DNA of 41,414 bases from Nymphaea colorata. Its lineage: Eukaryota; Streptophyta; Magnoliopsida; Nymphaeales; Nymphaeaceae. The position numbers were made by a program, and so were the translations under genes. The notes under the pieces are model-generated. The model was not told the origin of the DNA, did no database searches, and saw nothing but the letters and a program-made list of their open reading frames with translations. Every line of letters starts with the position of its first letter. Position 1 is the stretch's first letter. This document shows positions 1 to 10,048 of the stretch, in pieces. The stretch lies in NCBI RefSeq assembly GCF_008831285.2, contig NW_022205237.1, forward strand, positions 1 through 41,414. The letters are read 5' to 3'.

Positions 1-91
1 CCAACCCCAACCCCAACCCCAACCCCAACCCCAACCCCAACCCCAACCCCAACCCCAACCCCAACCCCAACCCCAACCCCAACCCCAACCC
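1..91. repeat. Left telomere, (CCCCAA)n
   Basis: Perfect CCCCAA hexamer repeat running from the first base to the start of unique sequence. The C-rich strand reads 5' to 3' into the chromosome, as expected at a left end. G4T2 is the telomere unit of oligohymenophorean ciliates. Confidence 0.98.
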
Positions 92-164
92 CATTACCAT
101 CCATCTATGCTTTATCATTCTTAATCTATATACCGTATTCAAAGAAGTCAAAATGAGGGATTTG

Positions 165-335
165 ATGGGGTGATATCATGGCTTTTCTAAGGCCTTCGCG
201 AAGATGACGACTGGAATGAGCATGGAGTTGACGAGGTGATTGAGGCTCTATTGCGTTGAGCGGGTGTAGGGGACAGCCTATGGCTTCACACTGAGGGTGG
301 GGCATCGGATTGGCGATGTCGATTGAACCGGTTTC
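165..335 (-). pseudogene. Relic of a subtype-B VEW/YGG gene
   Basis: Read on the minus strand, this block keeps traces of the subtype-B start and of the closing FAKAL segment, but the central YGG...WLFDGK part is deleted and the frame is broken repeatedly. Sister relics with the same internal deletion lie near 22.0, 24.8, 27.3, 28.6 and 30.0 kb. It is the copy nearest the left telomere. Confidence 0.5.
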
Positions 336-577
336 GCTTTTTTTAAGCTAAAAGATTAGGGAACAATTAATCTCTTGTTTATTTTGGTATGAAATCAATA
401 CCTATTTATTTTACAATAAATCCCTTCTCAAGACCATCCATTCACCCATCCTCCCATCCATCCTTTCCCCCCCAATCCCCCCATTAGCCCTGGCATCCTT
501 CCTCCTTCCCGCGAAAGCAAAATCGAATTCTCAATAAAATCGGTTAACGGTTAGGATGTTGATGATGGATATGGAGA
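336..577. repeat. 3' flank shared by array genes
   Basis: No gene. This segment recurs after many array genes: a stretch with TCTCTTGTTTATTTTGGTAT, a pyrimidine-rich run of CCATCC and CCTTCC, then CGGTTAGGATGTTGATGATG and ATATGGAGATCA. The final TCA is the reverse complement of the TGA stop of the gene at 578. The block probably holds the 3' UTR and transcription end of each minus-strand gene. Confidence 0.6.
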
Positions 578-967
578 TCAGGCACACTGTTCCTCTGCGT
601 GGATTGCCTTGCGGTCTAGACTCCTGAGGAATTCGAGGACCTTCCTGACGGTGGGATCGTTGAGAGGGAGGCTGATGGTTCCAGTGGAGAAATCGATTCC
701 CTTGGCTTCCACAGAATAACCTCCGACTTGAAGGATGTTGAATCCGTCCCAAATCCAGGTGGCGTTAGCTCCACCATAGTAAACGGCCTTTTTCTTGGTT
801 CCAGCATCGTAGATGACGACATCGTACCAGACAGCCTCCTCAGCATGTCCGCGAGAAGAGCGGGCATTAATGTTGTATGCCTCAACCTTGAATACCTCTC
901 CGACGGTGTACCATTCAACCCAGATGTTTCTGTCGGTTCTGTTGTCGATTGTGAGTGTTTTACCCAT
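578..967 (-). CDS. VEW/YGG family protein, copy 1
   Basis: Intact 129-residue member of a family I do not recognise. It needs no reassigned codon. Landmarks in order: LTIDNRT at residues 4-10, IWVEWYTVGE at about 15-24, RGHAEEAVWYDV at about 39-50, YYGGANATWIWDG at about 63-75, and SLPLNDPTVRKVLEFLRSLD near the end. There is no signal peptide or membrane segment, so it is probably cytosolic. Alternating polar and hydrophobic residues suggest a beta-rich fold, which is inference only. The ATG sits just inside the conserved promoter block and the stop is TGA. Near-identical to copy 4. Confidence 0.88.
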   Translation of the reverse strand: MGKTLTIDNRTDRNIWVEWYTVGEVFKVEAYNINARSSRGHAEEAVWYDVVIYDAGTKKKAVYYGGANATWIWDGFNILQVGGYSVEAKGIDFSTGTISLPLNDPTVRKVLEFLRSLDRKAIHAEEQCA

Positions 968-970
968 TCT

Positions 971-1037
971 TACTTAATGATTATGCGGCATCTTTCAAAG
1001 ATACCGTTTTTCTAGTGACTGACTTCAACAGTTGAAA
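971..1037 (-). promoter_or_regulatory. Conserved family promoter block, copy 1
   Basis: On the minus strand: palindrome-like TCAACAGTTGA (1025-1035), about 14 bp, then AAAAACGGTATCTTTG followed by AAAGATGCCGCATAATC and the ATG. The core contains the palindrome ATCTTTGAAAGAT. The same layout stands before the plus-strand family genes at the other chromosome end, so it is not just array-wide duplication. Confidence 0.75.
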
Positions 1038-1785
1038 GAGGTGAAGAAGGGGGAAAAGAGGCCCGATGGGCTGAAGATTAGGCGGGGTTTGACGTGGCAA
1101 GCGAAAGCTAAGACGTCCGGAAGCTTTTTTATTACGGGTTTGACGCCATTTTCCCTTTTCATTCCGAATATGCCGGCCCTTGCGTGTGTCCGGGTGGCCG
1201 AAAAGGAGCATAAGGAGATAAGGCATTCAGCCAGGCTCGCCGAAGCAAAGAATCTGGGAAGGCCTGAAGCCCTAAAGTTAGGGAGTTAGTGCCTTTTGCT
1301 TCGGAGATTTTGTGCTTAGCCTCGCATCCTCCCTCAGTGTGCCTCACGGAGAAAAAAAGTAGCTGCTTACGCATCGCAACAAAAGCATGATTCTCTCTGT
1401 TTTTCGCATATCTTTTGATGCTAGCGCATAGGTGTGGTCTAAAGGTGAGGCACGCATCTCTCCATCCCTCGACGAAGACTTTTTCGTCCACTCCTGAAAG
1501 CTCAGAGAAACCCTTTTCATCGGGTGGGCCAGACATGCATTTGTCTGTTATGTTTGCTGATCCTTCGGCTATTCTCCAGGATGGACTCGAGATCTGCTGA
1601 TGCATGCGTTGGGTTCCGCCGACGCTGGAGGACCAGCCACTGCATAGGCCATCGGAAGGCCTTAATCTAGAAAGTAGCAATGTGCTCCCTGATTATCGTC
1701 CTCTGTCTTTTTATTGTTCTCAACCGATTTACCTTTTTGATGAAAGATAAAAATGATAAAATGATGGATTTGATGGGGACGAGAC
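1038..1785. repeat. Array spacer repeat, copy 1
   Basis: About 750 bp found between array units; close copies begin near 2716, 4488, 6174, 7851 and 11066. On the minus strand it stays open for 173 codons (1159-1680), but the same stretch is open or nearly open in several frames, the open frame differs in length between copies, and it does not resemble a known family. I read it as non-coding spacer. It contains GGCCTACCATGCG-like and GCATAGGCCATCGG segments that are diverged in the 9-30 kb copies. Confidence 0.6.
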
Positions 1786-2012
1786 CATGCCTTTTCTGGG
1801 GTCTGTACTCCAAGGCCTGGCGAGGTTGGCAACTGTCTTGCGGACGGAGCTATCAAGGCGGAGGGACGCGAGCCCAGGCTGTTCGGCGACGTGTTTTTCT
1901 TCGGGAGCGGACTTTCCTTGGAGGACGGGGATTCCTTTGCCGCCGAAGAGCCAGACAGACAGGGTCCTTTCCTCCGTAGAAGACCTGCCTGAAGGCCTGT
2001 CCCTGGTAGTGG
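1786..2012 (-). pseudogene. Truncated subtype-B relic 1
   Basis: Minus-strand remains of a subtype-B gene lacking its N-terminal half. Visible pieces are FRQVFYGG, then after a 4-bp duplication (ACAG) a shifted LFGGKGIPVLQGKSAPEEK, then SLRLDSSVRKTVANLAR and, in another frame, ALEYRPQ. Where intact subtype B ends in TGA this copy has TGG. Compare the intact gene at 13558. Confidence 0.7.
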
Positions 2013-2264
2013 ACTTTATTTTACTTTGAGCTAGGAGAATACGGAACGTACGCCATACATCTCTTGTTTATTTTGGTATGAAATCAATACCTATTTATTT
2101 TACAATAAATCCCTTCTCAAGACCATCCATTCACCCATCCTCCCATCCATCTTTCCCCCCAATCCCCCCATTAGCCCTGGCATCCTTCCTCCTTCCCGCG
2201 AAAGCAAAATCGAATTCTCAATAAAATCGGTTAACGGTTAGGATGTTGATGATGGATATGGAGA

Positions 2265-2645
2265 TCATTCTGCCTTGACTGGCTTGTAGTCCAAAGCTCT
2301 GACGAAATCGAGGACTCTCTTGACGTGGGGGTTGTCAAGGGGAACTCGGACGGATCCAGCCTCGAACTCAACTCCTCTAACTTCAGCGTTAGACTTTCCT
2401 GAGACGAAAAGGATGTTGGTTCCGTCCCAAATCCAGCTGGCGTTGGCTCCACCGTAGTAGGTGGCCTTTTTCTTGATTCCACCATCGATGACGACAATAT
2501 CATACCAGACGGCCCCCTCGGAATGACCTTTAGAGGATCTGGCGTTAATGCCATATCCGGCGACCTTGAATACCTCTCCTACGGTGTACCATTCAACCCA
2601 GATGTTTCTGTCGGTTTGGTTGTGGATAGTGAGTGTGCTTCCCAT
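2265..2645 (-). CDS. VEW/YGG family protein, copy 2
   Basis: Intact 126-residue member. Motifs: LTIHNQTDRNIWVEWYTVGE, SSKGHSEGAVWYDI, TYYGGANASWIWDG, VRGVEFEAG, VPLDNPHVKRVLDFVRALD. It ends with ALDYKPVKAE and TGA. Copy 5 (7401) is almost the same sequence with one C lost from a run of five, and 15499 is a further relative. Product unknown; probably cytosolic. Confidence 0.88.
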   Translation of the reverse strand: MGSTLTIHNQTDRNIWVEWYTVGEVFKVAGYGINARSSKGHSEGAVWYDIVVIDGGIKKKATYYGGANASWIWDGTNILFVSGKSNAEVRGVEFEAGSVRVPLDNPHVKRVLDFVRALDYKPVKAE

Positions 2646-2648
2646 TCT

Positions 2649-2716
2649 TACTTAATGATTATGCGGCATCTTTCAAAGATACCGTTTTTCTAGTGACTGA
2701 CTTCAACAGTTGAAAG
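2649..2716 (-). promoter_or_regulatory. Conserved family promoter block, copy 2
   Basis: Same sequence and spacing as copy 1: TCAACAGTTGA, then AAAAACGGTATCTTTGAAAG, ending next to the ATG of copy 2. Confidence 0.75.
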
Positions 2717-3463
2717 AGGTGAAGAAGGGGGAAAAGAGGCCCGATGGGCTGAAGATTAGGCGGGGTTTGACGTGGCAAGCGAAAGCTAAGACGTCCGGAA
2801 GCTTTTTATTACGGGTTTGACGCCATTTTCCCTTTTCATTCCGAATATGCCGGCCCTTGCGTGTGTCCGGGTGGCCGAAAAGGAGCATAAGGAGGTAAGG
2901 CATTCAGCCAGGCTCGCCGAAGCAAAGAATCTGGGAAGGCCTGAAGCCCTAAAGTTGGGGATTTACTGCCTTTTGCTTCGGAGATTTTGTGTTTGAACCT
3001 CGCATCCTCCCTCAGTGTGCCTCACGGAGAAAAAAAGTAGCTGCTTACGCATCGCAACAAAAGCATGATTCTCTCTGTTTTTCCCATATCTTTTGATGCT
3101 AGCGCATAGGTGTGGTCTAAAGGTGAGGCACGCATCTCTCCATCCCTCGACGAAGACTTTTTCGTCCACTCCTGAAAGCTCAGAGAAACCCTTTTCATCG
3201 GCTGGGCCAGACATGCATTTGTCTGTTATGTTTGCTGATCCTTCGGCTATTCTCCAGGATGGACTCGAGATCTGCTGATGCATGCGTTGGGTTCCGCCGA
3301 CGCTGGAGGACCAGCCACTGCATAGGCCATCGGAAGGCCTTAATCTAGAAAGTAGCAATGTGCTCCCTGATTATCGTCCTCTGTCTTTTTATTGTTCTAA
3401 ACCGATTTGCCTTTTTGATGAAAGATAAAAATGATAAAATGATGGATTTGATGGGGACGAGAC
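2717..3463. repeat. Array spacer repeat, copy 2
   Basis: Close copy of the 1038-1785 spacer. One T is missing from a T run near 2805 relative to copy 1. No gene seen. Confidence 0.6.
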
Positions 3464-3800
3464 CATGCCTTTTCTGGGGTCTGTACTCCAAGGCCTGGCG
3501 AGGTTGGCAACTGTCTTGCGGACGGAGCTATCAAGGCGGAGGGAGGCGAGCCCAGGCTGTTCGGCGACGTGTTTTTCTTCGGGAGCGGACTTTCCTTGGA
3601 GGACGGGGATTCCTTTGCCGCCGAAGAGCCAGACAGACAGGGTCCTTTCCTCCATAGAAGACCTGCCTGAAGGCCTGTCCCTGGCAGTGGATTTTTCCCT
3701 CGTATGGTGTAGCAGGCCTGCCTGCGGTGAATTGGGGATTAACAGTGAATGAAATACTCATGGCTGCCGCCGACTGTGGCCCATTCTCCTTTCTATCTTA
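3464..3800 (-). pseudogene. Subtype-B relic 2, longest array copy
   Basis: This relic keeps more of the N-terminal half than its sisters: MSISFTVNPQFTAG, then YEGKIHCQGQAFRQVFYGGK, matching YQGQTFNQ and NYQGKKFKK of other subtype-B genes. After that the ACAG duplication shifts the frame as in relic 1. It shows that the other array relics lost this part through a deletion of about 100 bp. Confidence 0.7.
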
Positions 3801-4025
3801 CTTTGAGCTAGGAGAATACGGACGTACGCCATGCATCTCTTGTTTATTTTGGTATGAAATCAATACCTATTTATTTTACTATAATCCCTTCTCAAGACCA
3901 TCCAATCACCCATCCTCCCATCCATCTTTTTCCCCCCAATCCCCCCATTAGCCCTGGCATCCTTCCTCCTTTCCACGACAATAGTTTCATATTTCCAATA
4001 ATATCGGTTATGAAGGATATGGAGA

Positions 4026-4418
4026 TCAGCAATGGTGTTCCTCTGCCTTGACTGGCTTGTGGTCCAAAGCCCTGAAGAAATTGAGGAATTGCGTGACGGT
4101 GGGGTTGTTGAGGGGGATGGTGATCGTTCCAGCCTCAATCACGATTCCTCTAACTTCAGGGTTTGACTTATTTCCGACCTGTAAGATATTATCTCCGTTC
4201 CAGATCCAGGTGGCATCGTTTCCCCCGTAGTAGGTGGCCTTCTTTCTCTTTCCACCGTCGATGATGACAACATCATACCAGACGGCCTCTTATTCATGGC
4301 CCTTCGAGGAGTTGGCCCGAATTCCATATCCGGCGACCTTGAATACCTCTCCGACGGTCCACCATTCAACAAAGATGTCCCTTGGGGTTTCATTGTAGAT
4401 TGTGAGTGTTTGTCCCAT
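4026..4418 (-). CDS. VEW/YGG family protein, copy 3
   Basis: Open for 130 residues if the single TAA (4291-4293) is sense. It reads YNETPRDIFVEWWTVGE, then SSKGHE-TAA-EAVWYDVV, YYGGNDATWIWNG, IPLNNPTVTQFLNFFRALD and ends KAEEHHC before TGA. The TAA stands where sister genes have GAG/GAA (GHAEEAVWYD, GHSEGAVWYD), which supports UAA = Glu. No frame breaks. Confidence 0.87.
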
Positions 4419-4420
4419 TC

Positions 4421-4490
4421 TTACTTAATGATTATGCCTCTTCTTTCAAAGATACCGTTTTTCTAGTGACTGACTTCAACAGTTGAAAGA
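4421..4490 (-). promoter_or_regulatory. Conserved family promoter block, copy 3
   Basis: Core AAAAACGGTATCTTTGAAAG present; downstream AAGAGGCATAATC replaces the usual ATGCCGCATAATC, so the right half of the palindrome is changed while the left half is kept. Confidence 0.72.
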
Positions 4491-5234
4491 GGTGAAAAAG
4501 GGGGGAAATGTGGCACAATCGGTTAAGGATCTGGGGGTTAAATGTGGCAAGCGAAAGCTAAGACGTCCGGAAGCTTTTTATTACGGGTTTGACGCCATTT
4601 TCCCTTTTCATTCCGAATATGCCGGCCCTTGCGTGTGTCCGGGTGGCCGAAAAGGAGCATAAGGAGGTAAGGCATTCAGCCAGGCTCGCCGAAGCAAAGA
4701 ATCTGGGAAGGCCTGAAGCCCTAAAGTTGGGGATTTACTGCCTTTTGCTTCGGAGATTTTGTGTTTGAACCTCGCATCCTCCCTCAGTGTGCCTCACGGA
4801 GAAAAAAAGTAGCTGCTTACGCATCGCAACAAAAGCATGATTCTCTCTGTTTTTCCATATCTTTTGATGCTAGCGCATAGGTGTGGTCTAAAGGTGAGGC
4901 ACGCATCTCTTCATCCCTCGACGAAGACTTTTTCGTCCACTCCTGAAAGCTCAGAGAAACCCTTTTCATCGGCTGGGCCAGACATGCATTTGTCTGTTAT
5001 GTTTGCTGATCCTTCGGCTATTCTCCAGGATGGACTCGAGATCTGCTGATGCATGCGTTGGGTTCCGCCGACGCTGGAGGACCAGCCACTGCATAGGCCA
5101 TCGGAAGGCCTTAATCTAGAAAGTAGCAATGTGCTCCCTGATTATCGTCCTCTGTCTTTTTATTGTTCTAAACCGATTTGCCTTTTTGATGAAAGATAAA
5201 AATGATAAAATGATGGATTTGATGGGGACGAGAC
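4491..5234. repeat. Array spacer repeat, copy 3
   Basis: Copy of the 1038 spacer. The first 60 bp differ (near 4505-4545), then it follows the standard sequence. No gene seen. Confidence 0.55.
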
Positions 5235-5461
5235 CATGCCTTTTCTGGGGTCTGTACTCCAAGGCCTGGCGAGGTTGGCAACTGTCTTGCGGACGGAGCT
5301 ATCAAGGCGGAGGGACGCGAGCCCAGGCTGTTCGGCGACGTGTTTTTCTTCGGGAGCGGACTTTCCTTGGAGGACGGGGATTCCTTTGCCGCCGAAGAGC
5401 CAGACAGACAGGGTCCTTTCCTCCGTAGAAGACCTGCCTGAAGGCCTGTCCCTGGCAGTGG
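5235..5461 (-). pseudogene. Truncated subtype-B relic 3
   Basis: Same truncated subtype-B remnant as at 1786, with the ACAG duplication that shifts the frame and TGG in place of the final TGA. Confidence 0.7.
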
Positions 5462-5714
5462 ACTTTATTTTACTTTGAGCTAGGAGAATACGGAACGTAC
5501 GCCATACATCTCTTGTTTATTTTGGTATGAAATCAATACCTATTTATTTTACAATAAATCCCTTCTCAAGACCATCCATTCACCCATCCTCCCATCCATC
5601 CTTTCCCCCCAATCCCCCCATTAGCCCTGGCATCCTTCCTCCTTCCCGCGAAAGCAAAATCGAATTCTCAATAAAATCGGTTAACGGTTAGGATGTTGAT
5701 GATGGATATGGAGA

Positions 5715-6103
5715 TCAGGCATAGTGTTCCTCTGCGTGGATTGCCTTGCGGTCTAGACTCCTGAGGAATTCGAGGACCTTCCTGACGGTGGGATCGTTGA
5801 GAGGGAGGCTGATGGTTCCAGTGGAGAAATCGATTCCCTTGGCTTCCACAGAATAACCTCCGACTTGAAGGATGTTGAATCCGTCCCAAATCCAGGTGGC
5901 GGTAGCTCCACCATAGAAAACGGCCTTTTTCTTCTTTCCATTATCGTAGATGACGACATCGTACCAGACAGCCTCCTCAGCATGTCCGCGAGAAGAGCGG
6001 GCATTAATGTTGTATGCCTCAACCTTGAATACCTCTCCGACGGTGTACCATTCAACCCAGATGTTTCTGTCGGTTCTGTTGTCGATTGTGAGTGTTTTCC
6101 CAT
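5715..6103 (-). CDS. VEW/YGG family protein, copy 4 (one frame break)
   Basis: Near-duplicate of copy 1 with one base missing directly after the start (A run after ATGGG), which throws the frame at codon 3. Restored at that point, it would have the same landmarks: IWVEWYTVGE, GHAEEAVWYDV, YGGATATWIWDG, LPLNDPTVRKVLEFLRSLD, ending in HYA and TGA. Part of the 5.1 kb higher-order duplication. Confidence 0.75.
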
Positions 6104-6106
6104 TCT

Positions 6107-6175
6107 TACTTAATGATTATGCGGCATCTTTCAAAGATACCGTTTTTCTAGTGACTGACTTCAACAGTTGAAAGA
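6107..6175 (-). promoter_or_regulatory. Conserved family promoter block, copy 4
   Basis: Same sequence as copy 1, including TCAACAGTTGA and ATCTTTGAAAGAT. Confidence 0.75.
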
Positions 6176-6920
6176 GGTGAAGAAGGGGGAAAAGAGGCCC
6201 GATGGGCTGAAGATTAGGCGGGGTTTGACGTGGCAAGCGAAAGCTAAGACGTCCGGAAGCTTTTTTATTACGGGTTTGACGCCATTTTCCCTTTTCATTC
6301 CGAATATGCCGGCCCTTGCGTGTGTCCGGGTGGCCGAAAAGGAGCATAAGGAGGTAAGGCATTCAGCCAGGCTCGCCGAAGCAAAGAATCTGGGAAGGCC
6401 TGAAGCCCTAAAGTTGGGGATTTACTGCCTTTTGCTTCGGAGATTTTGTGTTTGAACCTCGCATCCCCTCCGTGTGCCTCACGGAGAAAAAAAGTAGCTG
6501 CTTACGCATCGCAACAAAAGCATGATTCTCTCTGTTTTTCCCATATCTTTTGATGCTAGCGCATAGGTGTGGTCTAAAGGTGAGGCACGCATCTCTCCAT
6601 CCCTCGACGAAGACTTTTTCGTCCACTCCTGAAAGCTCAGAGAAACCCTTTTCATCGGCTGGGCCAGACATGCATTTGTCTGTTATGTTTGCTGATCCTT
6701 CGGCTATTCTCCAGGATGGACTCGAGATCTGCTGATGCATGCGTTGGGTTCCGCCGACGCTGGAGGACCAGCCACTGCATAGGCCATCGGAAGGCCTTAA
6801 TCTAGAAAGTAGCAATGTGCTCCCTGATTATCGTCCTCTGTCTTTTTATTGTTCTCAACCGATTTGCCTTTTTGATGAAAGATAAAAATGATAAAATGAT
6901 GGATTTGATGGGGACGAGAC
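6176..6920. repeat. Array spacer repeat, copy 4
   Basis: Copy of the 1038 spacer with a small change near 6465 (CCCCTCCG for CCTCCCTCAG). No gene seen. Confidence 0.6.
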
Positions 6921-7150
6921 CATGCCTTTTCTGGGGTCTGTACTCCAAGGCCTGGCGAGGTTGGCAACTGTCTTGCGGACGGAGCTATCAAGGCGGAGGG
7001 ACGCGAGCCCAGGCTGTTCGGCGACGTGTTTTTCTTCGGGAGCGGACTTTCCTTGGAGGACGGGATTCCTTTGCCGCCGAAGAGCCAGACAGACAGGGTC
7101 CTTTCCTCCGTAGAAGACCTGCCTGAAGGCCTGTCCCTGGCAGTGGACTT
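6921..7150 (-). pseudogene. Truncated subtype-B relic 4
   Basis: As relic 1, with one G lost from the GGGG run near 7062 in addition to the ACAG duplication. Confidence 0.68.
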
Positions 7151-7400
7151 TATTTTACTTTGAGCTAGGAGAATACGGAACGTACGCCATACATCTCTTG
7201 TTTATTTTGGTATGAAATCAATACCTATTTATTTTACAATAAATCCCTTCTCAAGACCATCCAATCACCCATCCTCCCATCCAATTTTTTCCCCCCAATC
7301 CCCCCATTAGCCCTGGCATCCTTCCTCCTTCCCGCGAAAGCAAAATCGAATTCTCAATAAAATCGGTTAACGGTTAGGATGTTGATGATGGATATGGAGA

Positions 7401-7780
7401 TCATTCTGCCTTGACTGGCTTGTAGTCCAAAGCTCTGACGAAATCGAGGACTCTCTTGACGTGGGGGTTGTCAAGGGGAACTCGGACGGATCCAGCCTCG
7501 AACTCAACTCCTCTAACTTCAGCGTTAGACTTTCCTGAGACGAAAAGGATGTTGGTTCCGTCCCAAATCCAGCTGGCGTTGGCTCCACCGTAGTAGGTGG
7601 CCTTTTTCTTGATTCCACCATCGATGACGACAATATCATACCAGACGGCCCCTCGGAATGACCTTTAGAGGATCTGGCGTTAATGCCATATCCGGCGACC
7701 TTGAATACCTCTCCTACGGTGTACCATTCAACCCAGATGTTTCTGTCGGTTTGGTTGTGGATAGTGAGTGTGCTTCCCAT
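7401..7780 (-). CDS. VEW/YGG family protein, copy 5 (one frame break)
   Basis: Near-identical to copy 2 except that a run of five C (plus strand, about 7648) is four here, which breaks the frame in GHSEGAVWYD. All other landmarks and the TGA agree with copy 2. Offset from copy 2 is 5135 bp, the same as between copies 1 and 4. Confidence 0.75.
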
Positions 7781-7783
7781 TCT

Positions 7784-7852
7784 TACTTAATGATTATGCG
7801 GCATCTTTCAAAGATACCGTTTTTCTAGTGACTGACTTCAACAGTTGAAAGA
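7784..7852 (-). promoter_or_regulatory. Conserved family promoter block, copy 5
   Basis: Same sequence and spacing as copy 1. Confidence 0.75.
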
Positions 7853-8598
7853 GGTGAAGAAGGGGGAAAAGAGGCCCGATGGGCTGAAGATTAGGCGGGG
7901 TTTGACGTGGCAAGCGAAAGCTAAGACGTCCGGAAGCTTTTTTATTACGGGTTTGACGCCATTTTCCCTTTTCATTCCGAATATGCCGGCCCTTGCGTGT
8001 GTCCGGGTGGCCGAAAAGGAGCATAAGGAGGTAAGGCATTCAGCCAGGCTCGCCGAAGCAAAGAATCTGGGAAGGCCTGAAGCCCTAAAGTTGGGGATTT
8101 ACTGCCTTTTGCTTCGGAGATTTTGTGTTTGAACCTCGCATCCTCCCTCCGTGTGCCTCACGGAGAAAAAAAGTAGCTGCTTACGCATCGCAACAAAAGC
8201 ATGATTCTCTCTGTTTTTCCCATATCTTTTGATGCTAGCGCATTCGTATGGTCTAAAGGTGAGGCACGCATCTCTCCATCCCTCGACGAAGAATTTTTCG
8301 TCCACTCCTGAAAGCTCAGCCAAACCTCTTCATCGGCTGGGCCAGACATGCATTTGTCTGTTATGTTTGCTGATCCTTCGGCTATTCTCCAGGAAGGACT
8401 CGAGATCTGCTGATGCATGCGTTGGGTTCCGCCGACACTGAAGGACCAGCCACTGCATAGGCCATCGGAAGGCCTTAATCTAGAAAGTAGCAATGTGCTC
8501 CCTGATTATAGTCCTCTGTCTTTTTATTGTTCTCAACCGATTTACCTTTTTGATGAAAGATAAAAATGATAAAATGATGGATTTGATGGGGACGAGAC
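7853..8598. repeat. Array spacer repeat, copy 5
   Basis: Copy of the 1038 spacer with several substitutions near 8240-8335. No gene seen. Confidence 0.58.
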
Positions 8599-8826
8599 CA
8601 TGCCTTTTCTGGGGTCTGTACTCCAAGGCCTGGCGAGGTTGGCAACTGTCTTGCGGACGGAGCTATCAAGGCGGAGGGACGCGAGCCCAGGCTGTTCGGC
8701 GACGTGTTTTTCTTCGGGAGCGGACTTTCCTTGGAGGACGGTGATTCCTTTGCCGTCGAAGAGCCAGACAGACAGGGTCCTTTCCTCCGTAGAAGACCTG
8801 CCTGAAGGCCTGTCCCTGGCAGTGGA
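8599..8826 (-). pseudogene. Truncated subtype-B relic 5
   Basis: As relic 1; here the WLFDGK aspartate codon is kept (GTCGAAGAG on the plus strand) while the ACAG duplication and the lost stop are shared with the other relics. Confidence 0.68.
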
Positions 8827-9070
8827 TTTATTTTACTTTGAGCTAGGAGAATACGGAAACGTATGCCATGCATCTCTTGTTTATTTTGGTATGAAATCAA
8901 TACCTATTTATTTTACTATAAATCCATCTCATAATCCACCATCCATCGTCCATCTTTTTCCTCCCAATCCCCACATTAACTTGTCCATCCTTCCCTCCTT
9001 CTCACGATAACGAAATCGGATTGTCAATAAAACCGGTTATCGGTTAGAATGTTGATGATGGATATGGAGA

Positions 9071-9484
9071 TCACGGATGGTGTTCTGCTTGGATTGGTTT
9101 GTGGTCAAAAGCTCTGGCGAAATCAATGAGCATCTTAACGGTGGGATTGTTAAGATGGAGGATGATGCTTCCATTCGAGGAAACATTCTCTTATTCTTAG
9201 GCGAGTGACGAATAGCCAACGAAGGAGACATTGTTTCCGTTCCATTTCCAGGTTTGGTCATTTACGGCGTAGTAAATGAACTTTACTCTTTTTGCACCAT
9301 CGTTGATGTAAATATCATAGTATATGGCTTGCACAGCCTTCTCAGTTTTCGAGGAGTTGCCTTCAATGCTGTAGGAGTCGAGCCTCGTTGTTTGACCATA
9401 TACCTGCCAATCAACCCAGATCCTACGAGGGGTTTAGTTAATTATTGTGAGGTATCGTCCCGTTTTGGGTATGAATGGTTCCAT
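9071..9484 (-). CDS. VEW/YGG family protein, copy 6, N-terminal extension
   Basis: Open for 137 residues with four UAR codons. It has an unusual start, MEPFIPKTGRYLTIIN, adding about nine residues before the family core. It then reads TPRRIWVDWQVYG, YYDIYINDG, FIYYAVNDQTWKWNG, LHLNNPTVKMLIDFARAFD and ends AEHHP-TGA. The first UAA lies in IIN-TAA-TPR, where copy 3 and the 31273 gene have NETPR with GAA. V-D-W replaces V-E-W and YYAVN replaces YYGGN, so this is a divergent member. Confidence 0.83.
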
Positions 9485-9487
9485 TCT

Positions 9488-9556
9488 TACTTAATGATTA
9501 TGCGGCATCTTTCAAAGATACCGTTTTTCTAGTGACTGACTTCAACAGTTGAAAGA
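9488..9556 (-). promoter_or_regulatory. Conserved family promoter block, copy 6
   Basis: Same sequence as copy 1 although the gene itself is strongly diverged, so the block is under separate constraint or was homogenised. Confidence 0.75.
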
Positions 9557-10048
9557 GGTGAAGAAGGGGGAAAAGAGGCCCGATGGGCTGAAGATTAGGC
9601 GGGGTTTGATGTGGCAAGCGAAAGCTAAGACGTCCGAAGCTTTTTTATTACGGGTTTGACGCCATTTTCCCTTTTCATTTCGAATGTGCCGCCCCAACGT
9701 GTGTCCGGGTGGCCGAAAAGGAGCATAAGGAGATAAGGCATTCAGTCAGGCTCGCTGAAGCAAAAGATCTAGGAAGGCCTGCAGCCTTGTATTGAGGGAC
9801 TAAAGCTTTTAATGGTCTGCTTTCCTCTTTGGGTGCTTTGGCTACGTGCTGCGAGATGGACGCTGAGGCCTACCATGCGCGTTGGATTCGGCCAACGATG
9901 AATGGCTGGCCATTGCATAGAGTATCGATTCATGGCAATTTAGAAAGTAGCAATGCTTCCACCGATTATCGCCGTCAATGTTTTATTATTCTTAATCTGT
10001 ATACCATTTTCAAAGAAGCTAAAACGATGGATTTGATGGGGACGAGAC
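9557..10048. repeat. Array spacer repeat, shorter type
   Basis: The first 220 bp follow the 1038 spacer. The remainder is a different version found also at 13000-13215 and 16190-16410, with GAATGGCTGGCCATTG, a near-palindrome related to the GAATGACTAGTCATTC palindrome further right. No gene seen. Confidence 0.55.

Noticed and set aside
981-1226. Open frame of 81 codons across the promoter block (MPYLLMLLFGH...)
   Set aside because: It runs straight through the palindromic promoter core that is also conserved before the right-arm genes, where no such frame exists.
1159-1680. Open minus-strand stretch of 173 codons in the array spacer, repeated in other units
   Set aside because: Copies are too alike to show coding constraint, the end differs between copies through one-base changes, parallel frames are also open, and no motif is recognisable.
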